Source of the DNA: an uncultured cyanobacterium
Lineage (GTDB): Bacteria > Cyanobacteriota > Cyanobacteriia > PCC-6307 > Cyanobiaceae
Length of the DNA stretch: 64,000 nucleotides
Reading direction: 5' to 3'
NCBI GenBank assembly: GCA_903823115.1
Contig: CAIJRN010000049.1
Span: 1-64,000 of the forward strand
Both the position numbers and the translations under genes were made by a program. Each line of letters starts with the position of its first letter. Positions within the stretch are counted from its first letter, which is position 1. Below, piece after piece: positions 53,625-61,959 of the stretch. The notes beneath the pieces were generated by a model. The model saw nothing but the letters and a program-made list of their open reading frames with translations. It was not told the origin of the DNA and did no database searches.

Positions 53625-54566
53625 TTGTCCTCCTACTGGTGGGTCAACCACAAACAGACCTACCGCCAGGAGACGGACGGCGGCTACATCTGGTCGCCGA
53701 AGGCCAATGCCAACGGCGCGCGGAACATGACCTACGACAACCTCAGCCGCTGCCAGCGGGGGGATGTGGTGTTCAGCTATGCCAATGGGCGGATCAGCCA
53801 GATGGGCCTGGTGGAAACGGCAGCGATCACGGCCACCAAGCCTCCGGAGTTCGGCTCAGCGGGCGAGAACTGGAGCCAGGAGGGCTGGCTGGTGCGGGTG
53901 AACTGGCAGCCGCTGCGCCAGGCCCTTGTGCCGCAGACGTTCTTTGAGCTGCTGCAACCACTGCTTCCGGAACGCCACAGCCCGATCAGCACCAGCACGG
54001 GCCGTGGCAATCAGGGGGTGTACCTGGCAGGTCTGAGCGAAACCCTGGGACTGTTGCTGCTGAAGCTGATCGAAGACCACGCCGATCCAGCGGTGCGGGT
54101 GCACCTGGTGGTGCTGGCGGAAGAGGGGGAGTACACCGCCGCCCTACTCGATGACATGCAGCAGCTGCGGGAGGTGCCGAGCAGCACGGAACGCGATGCG
54201 CTCACCAAGGCGCGGCTGGGGCAGGGGTTGTTTCGTCATAGGGTGTCGGAGCTGGAGCCGGCCTGCCGGGTCACGGGGCTGGCGCGGCAGGAGTTCCTGG
54301 TGGCAAGCCACATCAAACCCTGGCGATCCTGCGACAACAGCGAACGGCTGAGCGGATCCAATGGCCTGCTGCTCTCCCCCCATGTGGACAAGCTGTTTGA
54401 TCGCCATTGGATCAGCTTCGACTCCAGCGGCGAACTGATCTGGCAGCACGAGGCAGCAGGGGAGGCCTTGCGCTGCTGGGGCATCGAAGGGGCGAATCTG
54501 ATCCAACCGTTCAACCGGGAGCAGGAGGCGTTCTTACGTGCCCACCGAGAAGCCCTGAGGCACTGA
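53625..54566 (+). CDS. EVE-like/HNH endonuclease, candidate modification-dependent restriction enzyme
   Basis: A 313-residue protein from a TTG start. Residues 3-100 (SSYWWVNHKQTYRQETDGGY, CQRGDVVFSYANGRISQMGL) resemble an EVE/PUA-like domain that reads modified bases. Residues about 212-265 are an HNH_2-type nuclease: CRVTG (214-218), ASHIKPWR (227-234) and SNGLLLSPHVDKLFDRHWI (245-263). Fusions of EVE, SRA or YTH-like readers with HNH nucleases act as type IV restriction. The gene is intact, unlike the eight HNH-HIT copies on its left, and shares no sequence with them. Confidence 0.78.
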   Translation: MSSYWWVNHKQTYRQETDGGYIWSPKANANGARNMTYDNLSRCQRGDVVFSYANGRISQMGLVETAAITATKPPEFGSAGENWSQEGWLVRVNWQPLRQALVPQTFFELLQPLLPERHSPISTSTGRGNQGVYLAGLSETLGLLLLKLIEDHADPAVRVHLVVLAEEGEYTAALLDDMQQLREVPSSTERDALTKARLGQGLFRHRVSELEPACRVTGLARQEFLVASHIKPWRSCDNSERLSGSNGLLLSPHVDKLFDRHWISFDSSGELIWQHEAAGEALRCWGIEGANLIQPFNREQEAFLRAHREALRH

Positions 54567-54577
54567 GGCCGATGGGG

Positions 54578-54784
54578 TCAAGAGGCTTGGGTTGGATTTG
54601 CCACAAAAGGCTGATCCGGCTGGCCAGGGCGCTTGATCACGGCATGCGTGAGATCTTCCTCCGTGATTTCAGGAATCTCCTCATATTCTTTGGGTTGGAT
54701 GACATGGGCATCCACGCGCTGAAGATCAGAGTGGATCTTGCCTTCAGGAGAGTTCGGGGAAAAAACGACGCTGTTCTCGCTCAT
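54578..54784 (-). CDS. BrnA-like antitoxin
   Basis: A 68-residue protein, SENSVVFSPNSPEGKIHSDL, VIQPKEYEEIPEITEEDLTH, ending KRPGQPDQPF. The EIPEITEEDLTHA stretch fits the N-terminal toxin-binding part of BrnA antitoxins. It overlaps the end of brnT, as usual for BrnT-BrnA. The DNA-binding C-terminal part is short, so it may also have been trimmed. Confidence 0.65.
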   Translation of the reverse strand: MSENSVVFSPNSPEGKIHSDLQRVDAHVIQPKEYEEIPEITEEDLTHAVIKRPGQPDQPFVANPTQAS

Positions 54785-54972
54785 TGGCCTTTCGCATGGA
54801 GATGATGTGCCTGATGCCGCAATCCAACGCAGACGATTCTGACTTCACCATAGGCTCGCCTTCGATCGGGGAGCTCGATCGTTGGGCCGGCGAAGACAGC
54901 CTCTGCATCGAGAAAATCCATGCCGCGCAGCTCCAGCGTTCGCAGGCGCTTGGCCGGGTCAAAGCTGATCAC
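54744..54972 (-). pseudogene. brnT toxin, frameshifted (right copy)
   Basis: From a GTG at 54972: ISFDPAKRLRTLELRGMDFL, DAEAVFAGPTIELPDRRRAY, EVRIVCVGL. The frame then departs and the family's C-terminal IISMRKANEREQRRFFP is found in another frame, ending at 54744. Compared with BrnT proteins, about 8-10 residues are also missing at the junction. A deletion with frameshift has probably inactivated the toxin while brnA remains. It overlaps the upstream 123-residue gene by 14 bp. Confidence 0.7.
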
Positions 54973-55330
54973 CGGGAAGGAAGCGCTGGATGAAGGCCGC
55001 CAGCGGCAAGGGCATACAGCGGGGAATCCAGCTGCCGCCGCATGGGATCCGACGCCAGCACTGCACCTCAAGGTGGGGATCGGTGCCGGGGAGCAACTGC
55101 ACCCGGTAGCGGTACTCCGCATCACCCGCCTGCTCGGGGCACTGGATTGGCTCCGCCCTGGGCTGGGTACTCAGGAAGGCGGCAAGGAAGGAGGCGGGTT
55201 CAGAGTTTTCGCGCAGGGCTGCCGCAAAGCGCCAGGCGGCGCCGGTGGGGTAGCCATCGTGGTGGAGATAGAGGTGGTGCTCCGGGACGCCGGGAAACCC
55301 GGTGAAGGAGAAGACGGCGCGGGTGGCCAA
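54959..55330 (-). CDS. Conserved hypothetical protein, 123 residues (right paralogue)
   Basis: MATRAVFSFTGFPGVPEHHL, YLHHDGYPTGAAWRFAAALR, FLSTQPRAEPIQCPEQAGD, ending FIQRFLPGDQL. Same length and gene neighbourhood as the left paralogue at 42901-43272, with about 70% identity by eye. The region just upstream of both (to about 50 bp before the starts) is also similar. Unknown function; it may be a third component of the brnTA module or a passenger. Confidence 0.72.
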   Translation of the reverse strand: MATRAVFSFTGFPGVPEHHLYLHHDGYPTGAAWRFAAALRENSEPASFLAAFLSTQPRAEPIQCPEQAGDAEYRYRVQLLPGTDPHLEVQCWRRIPCGGSWIPRCMPLPLAAFIQRFLPGDQL

Positions 55331-56021
55331 GAGGCTGGAGCGGCTGCTCTTGTCAGTACCACCGGTGTCTCAAGGATCGAAAACGCATTACTCCGCAGCA
55401 GATGAAGGATCGCGCTTGGCGACCCTGATTCGGCCAACCAGTTGTGCAGGGGGAGCAGGGTCTGCGGGTGCCATCTGCCTTTACAGCGCAGATTCAAGTA
55501 AGTGCGCCCCAGCGCCTCAGGCACATTGGATTGCTTTCACTGATATGAACGGTGCTCAGCCGATCTGCATTACAACCCGAAGCATTATCAATGTTCGCGA
55601 GAATTGAGATTCCACAAATATCAAGTAGCGAGGCTGCCTACAGGAGAGAAACTCATTAAGCCTCAGACAGAAGACTGCTTCACCGCCATGAGAGCCCCAC
55701 CAGTCTGTAGTATGTATCAGCAAGAGGTCTATGCGCCTTCAGTTTAGATCTGGAAAACCCATCTCCTTGGATTGTAGGATAGACTTGTACATCGGGCTCA
55801 TCCAGGTCAACGAATAAGCTCTTCACACGCTTCCAGACTTGACAGCCGAGATTCAAGCGTCAAGCCCCATTCACAGCCAGTGAGCCCAAGATCTCGTTCC
55901 AAGCTTAACCGGGCAAGCTGTGCTGCGATAAGAGCATTAGCGGGCGATGCCGGCATCTAGCTCGATTTCGATTGGGGACAGCTGCGTCAGCACTTGCCGC
56001 CAACTTGGATATGATTGGCTC
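55331..56021. other. Gap between TA array and defence genes
   Basis: About 690 bp. The first 50 bp resemble the sequence upstream of the left 123-residue gene. Beyond 55500 the DNA becomes AT-richer and no gene is seen. A frame upstream of the nuclease gene (from 55947) may be part of that gene. Confidence 0.5.
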
Positions 56022-56822
56022 ATGCCGCTCACACTTACCCCCACGCCCGCTCCACCGATATGTGGTGGCACTGCCTGGACTGTCGCCGATCCCGACGCAC
56101 TAGCAGAGGTTACTGCTCAAGTCTTGATCGGCCGCGCGCTGCATGCAGCACAGATTCTTGACGGAGTTCGCCAGCCCGGGACGCCGCCGATGATGAGCGC
56201 CGCTCTCAAAGAGAAACTCCGTATTGAACTTCACCCAGAATCCAGTGCCAGAATCTGGCATCGCGATGGCTTGCTGTTTGAGATCATCAGCTGGGTTGCT
56301 GCGCGAATCTCTGCAACGGCCGATGAGGCGATGCTTGATCCCCACCTAAAGGCAACGAATCAAGGCACCGACTGCCTCAAGGTCACGATTAATCCCACCA
56401 CACGCATCCTCACGCGTGTAACAGTTTACGAGTACAAATGTACGACTAATTGGCGTAAACTTTTCGCCGGCGACGTGAAAGCTGCATTCAGAGAATATGT
56501 GAGCGGGGAACGCGACAACCAGCTCGCTCAGGCAACGATCAGTTTGCTGAGTTGCCTCGGCCTTACCTCGGAAGAACGAGAGGCCGCCTACGATCAGCTT
56601 ATCCAGCAGCGACCACTTGCATTCCAGGCGTCGCTTACCGTAGAGCCGAGCGGATTCACCCCGGCCCAACGGGCGGCACTCTTCGCCGGCTACGAGGAGA
56701 TCATCGACGACATCGACGTACGTGACGGCAATACTCTCCCTTTGGACGGTATCCGGGCCTGGTTTGCTGCATTCTCCGATCGAGTCTGGGCAAAGATAGA
56801 GGCGTTCGATGTTCGACGCTGA
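56022..56822 (+). CDS. PD-(D/E)XK-type nuclease, HamA/AbpA-like (DUF1837 type)
   Basis: A 266-residue protein from ATG at 56022; an ATG at 55947 would add 25 residues. A nuclease-like core is visible: GTDCLKVTINP (D117) and, one strand later, TVYEYKCT with E137 and K139, the D...ExK arrangement of PD-(D/E)XK enzymes. The following NWRKLFAGDVKAAFREYVSG, ERDNQLAQATISLLS resembles the helical part of DUF1837 proteins. It overlaps the helicase gene by 14 bp. That two-gene layout is that of Hachiman (HamA-HamB) and AbpAB. Assignment to one of these is inference. Confidence 0.6.
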   Translation: MPLTLTPTPAPPICGGTAWTVADPDALAEVTAQVLIGRALHAAQILDGVRQPGTPPMMSAALKEKLRIELHPESSARIWHRDGLLFEIISWVAARISATADEAMLDPHLKATNQGTDCLKVTINPTTRILTRVTVYEYKCTTNWRKLFAGDVKAAFREYVSGERDNQLAQATISLLSCLGLTSEEREAAYDQLIQQRPLAFQASLTVEPSGFTPAQRAALFAGYEEIIDDIDVRDGNTLPLDGIRAWFAAFSDRVWAKIEAFDVRR

Positions 56823-59800
56823 GACAGCCGCGCTGATAAGGTCCGCTCCACCTCTGCGCGGCGTAGACCCGCAACTCCTCCCCCAGGAACTTACGAGCAT
56901 TTATGCAGAGCTGACTGGGCTGCGAATGCGCGCTGCGCAGCCCACAGATGAGCCAGACTATCTTGCTCGCATAAAACGTTTGTCGCGGATCGCGACCATC
57001 TACGAGGCGCTTGTCGACGACACAATTGACGGCGCAGCGCGAGGCGCCGCCGCATTCGTGGCCGGGACAGCTCATCAGGTTCTTGGCCGGATCCTGCCCG
57101 CGGTAGCCGAAACCCGCGACTTCTTTACCGCCGGAGCCATCCACCCCCGCATTGCCGCACCTCTGCTGTTCCTAATTGCAGACCAAAGACCCGACGCCAG
57201 GGAAGCAGCCCGAGCGATCGGCTCTTCCCGGCTTAATGATCTCCATCGGGGGGCGCTACTCGAGAGCATTCAGGACTTGGCTTATGAACGGTTCAACCTG
57301 ATCCTCGAGCGGGCTGAGCGTCTTTCAGGTCTTCAGCCCTCGGCCGATGATTCATTGTCCGAGCAGGCAACACAGGGTCTATATGGCATGTGCTGGGCAG
57401 GTCTTGTTCAGATCACCGCGCGCCTTCTCAATAGACCGCTGCCGGCCTTGGCCTATCCATTGATGGAATCTCCAAACCAGATCTTCGACCGTGTCGTCGA
57501 ACTTTCGGTGGACACCATCTCACTCTCGACGCCAGGCGCCCGCCTAGTTTCCGCTTATGCAGGCCCTCGTCATCTTGCCCGGTTACTTAAACATGTTGCC
57601 GATAGCCTAGAAGGGGCAGGAATCGCTCATCTTCCTACACCTCCCGGCGCAGATGAACAGGCCTGGCATCGATGGCTACGCCATCGCGCGCAAACCAAGC
57701 CGACAATATGGCCCAATCACAGAGACGCGATCGGGTCTGGATTCCTCGCAGCCGGTATGTCCGCTGTAATTGTTCTACCAACCGGTGCGGGAAAAACCAC
57801 ACTTTCCGAACTCAAGATCGCCGCAACCCTGAGTGCTGGGCGCAAGGTCATTTTCTTGGTACCAACACTCGCTCTCGTTGACCAGCTTCGCGACGATCTC
57901 TCCGAGAGCTTTCCAAAGAGTCTAGCCGATTACGACATCTCTACTGACGGTGATCTCGTCGCCTTCATCGAAGGACCCGAGCTAGGCATGATCGAAGTCA
58001 TGACACCTGAGCGCCTCCTCGCCATGTTGAGTTTTGGAGATTCCAACGTCGAGGATGTTGGATTAATTGTTTTCGATGAATGTCACCTGCTTAGTCCCGC
58101 AGGCGGCGGAGCTCGCAGCGTTGATGCGATGCTCTGTCTACTACATGCTCTGCGACGCGCTCCCCAAGCCGATTACTTGCTTCTCTCAGCAATGTTAAAT
58201 AATGCCCCTGAAGTGGCTGAATGGCTGACGCAGTTGACCGGGCGTCGATGCATCAGCTTCCTTGACTCCTGGAAACCTAGCAGGCAAGCACGCGGAGTCC
58301 TCACCTACCCAGCCGACGAACTCAATGCAGCAAACCGCTGCGTGCGCGCCTTAGGTCCGCAGCGTCGCGGGCGTCGGGGCGTTCGAACACCGCTCCATGT
58401 TTCACCATTCGCTCTATTCGGCCTGCATCATGCTTGGGCACGCAATACACCGGACGACATTCGTCTAGTGCGGCTTTCAGACCAATACGTGAGGCTGAGC
58501 TATGGAGAACGAAGAGCTACACCGAATGCCAATAAGGTCGGAGCCTTCTTGGCAATAAATTCCGCGCGCGCTGGGCTTAAGTCAATCATGTTCGTCAACC
58601 AGGCCGATCATGCGCCCTCGACCGCAACGGACATTAGCGCGCAGCTTCCCGCAATAGGCGGCCTCACCGAGTCGGAACATCGGCTCTGGGAAGACATCAT
58701 CGCCGAACTTGGCGGAGGCCAGCATTCTTTGATCGTCCCGACTGCCCCGGCTGTTCCTCACAACGGCGACATGATCGCCATGGAGCGACGGCTCGCAGAG
58801 TCCATGTTCAGGAGACGGGACGGCGCCAGCGTTGTCGTCGCGACACCAACCCTTGCCCAAGGTATGAACCTACCTGCCGAAGTCGCAATCCTGGCAGGGA
58901 CGATGCGCCATGTCGATGCAGGGCGTGAACCACTGAAGAGCCACGAGATTCTTAATGCAGCTGGACGGGCAGGCCGCGCCGGTCACCTCGCCAATGGAAC
59001 GGTGCTACTCATACCAGAGCCTCCCGTCGGATTTGAGGAAAATGGAATAGCGTCCAACGAAGCACTCAACATGCTCGCATTGGTCCTTCCCGCCTCCGAC
59101 CAATGTTTAAAGATCGACGATCCGCTGACTTCTCTTCTCGACCGGATCCAAGCCGGAGACGTGAACAGTGCGGACGTTCGTTACTTTCTCAGCCGTCTAC
59201 GCACCGGAGAGGGCGAGGAGCAGGATGCCAGCGCCTCCATCGAAATAATGAGGCGATCCTTTGCGGCGTTCCAGGCGCGTAAAGCGGACAATGAAGCCTC
59301 TGTTGAGTCTAAGTTAACTTCCCTAAGGGATGCGCTGGATGCGGAAGCACATGCTGCAGACGTGATTACTGTCAAGACAGCGACATTCAGCGGAATGCCG
59401 CTTGAACCGCTGACAGCGTTAGCCGCGCGGATCGCGGCGGAGATGGAATCCCTTCCGACAACGATTATTGAGTGGTGCTATTGGCTGATCGACTTCATGA
59501 TCGGGGATCGTGCCAGCTACGCTGCCTTATTTGGACCAGACGTCGAAACGGTCAAGGCCGTAACACGGGGAAAGAAGGCGGGAGGCGACAGTTCTGATGC
59601 TGAGATGGAGCTGCTCAAGCCGGCCTTGCACTTGTGGCTGACCGGCGCACCGTACGCAGCGATCGAGGCCTCGCTCGGCGTATCGCCGGATAGAATCCAG
59701 ACTTGTAAGAGGGCGCGCGATTTCGTCATGCGTCTTATGAACAGGCGGCTCTATATGATCGCTGGGGCATTAAGCGTTCTCGTTCAGCATGCCCTGAATG

Positions 59801-60030
59801 AGGCAGGCCAAGTGTCAGCCTATCCTGCCGCACTGGAGATCTTGCCGATAGCAGTACGTAAGGGGCTCGCCTCGCCTGAACAGGTAGCCTTCGCCCATCG
59901 ATCGCCCATGATCCGATCGCGTGTGGTGCTTCACAGAACCTATGCGCAGCAGTTCTCCAGCCATCAGGATCTTATGGGTACTGACTTCCAGACAGTTCTT
60001 CGCTTGGTTGACGCACGAATGGTTTTCTAG
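56809..60030 (+). CDS. Large SF2 helicase of a nuclease-helicase defence pair (HamB/AbpB-like)
   Basis: A 1073-residue protein. The helicase core has Walker A VLPTGAGKTTLSELK (K329), the DECH box at 423-426 (VFDECHLLSP), SAMLNNAPEVAEW (motif III region) and motif VI ILNAAGRAGRAGHLANG near 715-725, a Ski2-like pattern. About 320 residues precede the core, are helical and have no known motif; 350 residues follow it. Together with the overlapping nuclease gene it would form a two-protein antiphage complex that senses damaged or aberrant DNA, as reported for Hachiman. It is less GC-rich than the core genome, consistent with transfer. Confidence 0.72.
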   Translation: MFDAETAALIRSAPPLRGVDPQLLPQELTSIYAELTGLRMRAAQPTDEPDYLARIKRLSRIATIYEALVDDTIDGAARGAAAFVAGTAHQVLGRILPAVAETRDFFTAGAIHPRIAAPLLFLIADQRPDAREAARAIGSSRLNDLHRGALLESIQDLAYERFNLILERAERLSGLQPSADDSLSEQATQGLYGMCWAGLVQITARLLNRPLPALAYPLMESPNQIFDRVVELSVDTISLSTPGARLVSAYAGPRHLARLLKHVADSLEGAGIAHLPTPPGADEQAWHRWLRHRAQTKPTIWPNHRDAIGSGFLAAGMSAVIVLPTGAGKTTLSELKIAATLSAGRKVIFLVPTLALVDQLRDDLSESFPKSLADYDISTDGDLVAFIEGPELGMIEVMTPERLLAMLSFGDSNVEDVGLIVFDECHLLSPAGGGARSVDAMLCLLHALRRAPQADYLLLSAMLNNAPEVAEWLTQLTGRRCISFLDSWKPSRQARGVLTYPADELNAANRCVRALGPQRRGRRGVRTPLHVSPFALFGLHHAWARNTPDDIRLVRLSDQYVRLSYGERRATPNANKVGAFLAINSARAGLKSIMFVNQADHAPSTATDISAQLPAIGGLTESEHRLWEDIIAELGGGQHSLIVPTAPAVPHNGDMIAMERRLAESMFRRRDGASVVVATPTLAQGMNLPAEVAILAGTMRHVDAGREPLKSHEILNAAGRAGRAGHLANGTVLLIPEPPVGFEENGIASNEALNMLALVLPASDQCLKIDDPLTSLLDRIQAGDVNSADVRYFLSRLRTGEGEEQDASASIEIMRRSFAAFQARKADNEASVESKLTSLRDALDAEAHAADVITVKTATFSGMPLEPLTALAARIAAEMESLPTTIIEWCYWLIDFMIGDRASYAALFGPDVETVKAVTRGKKAGGDSSDAEMELLKPALHLWLTGAPYAAIEASLGVSPDRIQTCKRARDFVMRLMNRRLYMIAGALSVLVQHALNEAGQVSAYPAALEILPIAVRKGLASPEQVAFAHRSPMIRSRVVLHRTYAQQFSSHQDLMGTDFQTVLRLVDARMVF

Positions 60031-60372
60031 GGTTAATCCTGCGTACAATCACCGGTGTGCAGTTGCAGTTTCCGCGAACGTGCAGCTGAGCTTGTGCTTC
60101 ACGCATAGCCAAAGGCTTGATCAGAAGTCGAAGTCTGACTACGTGATTTTATTGGTGAACCGATCTGGTTGACATGAGTTCGGACAATGCCGTTGCCAAG
60201 GTGTCCTATGGATTGTTCCAGCTATCAAAGACGGAAGGCTTTCCGCACGGGCAAAAAAGATGTTTCTTACGCCTGAATAGCTGAACGTAGGCATTGATGA
60301 TTTCACGAAGGCTACTTGGCTGCTTGGGATAAGTGGGCGCTGATATAGCAACTTGAATCCTGTAGCTGCTCT
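60031..60372. other. Convergent intergenic region
   Basis: About 340 bp between the helicase gene and hsdS, which point toward each other. AT-richer than average. No gene or clear terminator hairpin was recognised. Confidence 0.45.
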
Positions 60373-61959
60373 TCACGATTCGCCTGCCACTATCAACACC
60401 TGCCGCCCCCCTTCCAGCTCTTCACGGATGTTGCCAGCTTCCACCTCCAGCGCCAACTGCCTCCGGAACCGCCCGGGCTCCAACTCCGAAGCCGCCAGAA
60501 GCGCCCGCTCACTGAGGGCACCGCACTCCTGCAGCAGCTGGGCGAGGAGATCGGGAGGAGGAGCGGGTGCGGCAGGGAGAGGGCTCTGTTCCGGGCTGGC
60601 TGCAGCCTTGCCCCGCCCTCGCCGCGAGGGTTTTCCCGTAGCAGCGTCCGCCTGCCGGGCAGCCCAGATCCGCTCTAGCAACAGTGTCGCAGGCTCATCG
60701 TTGGGATCCTGGGGCACCAGCTCACCGCGGAAGGCCTTGGCCAGTAGGGCTGGCGTGAGGCGATCGACGATCCTGCGGGCGGCGGAGAGCTTGGCTTCCA
60801 GTTGGTCGGCGAGGGTGAAGAGCTCCTGGGCGCGTCGGACAATTTCTGCTTGTTCATCTGGAGAGGGGAGAGGAAACTCGACTTCTCCGAATCGACCAGC
60901 ACTCAGATGAGCAATATTTGTAGTGATTGTGCCTTCACTGACATAGCGACCTGAATGCATATAGTGGCGGAAGACTAGCAATGCAAATTCAGGCAGAACT
61001 GAGTCGCCAGCCTGGAAGCGAATCAAGGAATTGGTGAAGCAGACCTCACCAGGTACCTGGCCCCGATACATCGCAGGCCTGCCAAGATACTGAGGACTCT
61101 GACCTTCGTTGAGTAGAATGTCTCCAGGATGCAGCAGGTACCTTTGCAAGTCCGCACCGGAAAAATCCATCTCCATGACATCTGACAGATCGATGCGATC
61201 TTCAAAGATGTTCTGCACCCGAAGGTATGGCCGCATTGTTGGACCACTGTGATACTTGGGGGAGCGCTGTCGCCCGAGTTGCACCCTGCCTGCCTCCCTT
61301 GTCTTGATTGTCGACCAATCCCGATCTTCGATGCCCCTCTCCCCCCTCCACTCCCGCGTCAACTCCCCCGACGTCGCCGCCGCCAGCACGGACTGGCGAA
61401 AGCGCTTGAGGATTGCCGCCACGCCATCGAGGCGCTGGCGGCAGGCCTCGACAGCAGCGAGGGTGGTGTCGAGCTTGGCGGCGATGCGGCGTTGTTCGTT
61501 TAGAGGTGGAAGGCAAACCTCCGTCTGCTCAAACTTTCCCTTGGTGACATGACGCAAGCCAACTCCTCCATGCGCAATATCGATCAGTTCATTTAGCTTC
61601 TGATTGATCGCGTATCTGAAAAAGTCTTTCTTAAGAGAAACTTCATCAAAATCAACCCTGAAAATGTGCTGATTTAGAGCGGCCTTGCCGCCTGCCCAGA
61701 TATGGGCGCCGAATGATGTGCCAGGCGTCCCAGACCATGCAAACAGAAGTTCGCCGCCACCGAGGAGATGGTTGGCATCAACCTCGCCTTGATAGTGATT
61801 GAACTTTGCCTGCCGATTGTTGAGATTCTGGATTCGGACAATCGGAATCCCTTCATCAGTCCATTCCGCTGGTTTGAAGGCGCGGCCATTGCGTAGCTCG
61901 CACAAATCGCCGATCGGAACTTCAACCCACCCCACCGGTAACTCCCGCCCCTCCATCAC
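60373..61959 (-). CDS. hsdS: Type I restriction-modification specificity subunit HsdS
   Basis: A 528-residue protein with two target-recognition domains: PVGWVEVPIGDLCELRNGRA at the start and RVQLGRQRSPKYHSGPTMRP in the middle. The conserved coiled-coil separators are LPPLNEQRRIAAKLDTTLAA (about 150-170) and LPSPDEQAEIVRRAQELFTL (about 365-385). It directs the HsdM/HsdR complex to a bipartite DNA target. The C-terminal tail of about 100 residues after the second separator is unusually long, with a proline/alanine linker and a final helical domain. It overlaps hsdM by 4 bp. Confidence 0.92.
   Translation of the reverse strand: MMEGRELPVGWVEVPIGDLCELRNGRAFKPAEWTDEGIPIVRIQNLNNRQAKFNHYQGEVDANHLLGGGELLFAWSGTPGTSFGAHIWAGGKAALNQHIFRVDFDEVSLKKDFFRYAINQKLNELIDIAHGGVGLRHVTKGKFEQTEVCLPPLNEQRRIAAKLDTTLAAVEACRQRLDGVAAILKRFRQSVLAAATSGELTREWRGERGIEDRDWSTIKTREAGRVQLGRQRSPKYHSGPTMRPYLRVQNIFEDRIDLSDVMEMDFSGADLQRYLLHPGDILLNEGQSPQYLGRPAMYRGQVPGEVCFTNSLIRFQAGDSVLPEFALLVFRHYMHSGRYVSEGTITTNIAHLSAGRFGEVEFPLPSPDEQAEIVRRAQELFTLADQLEAKLSAARRIVDRLTPALLAKAFRGELVPQDPNDEPATLLLERIWAARQADAATGKPSRRGRGKAAASPEQSPLPAAPAPPPDLLAQLLQECGALSERALLAASELEPGRFRRQLALEVEAGNIREELEGGRQVLIVAGES

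Noticed and set aside
42765..55330. Integron-type cassette array as the explanation for the TA series
   Set aside because: No integrase gene and no attC-like imperfect palindromes at regular positions; the repeated units are gene remnants of variable length.
42765..55330. CRISPR array or tandem direct repeats of uniform spacing
   Set aside because: Repeat units differ in length from about 0.2 to 1.1 kb and hold gene sequence; no short regular repeats with unique spacers were seen.
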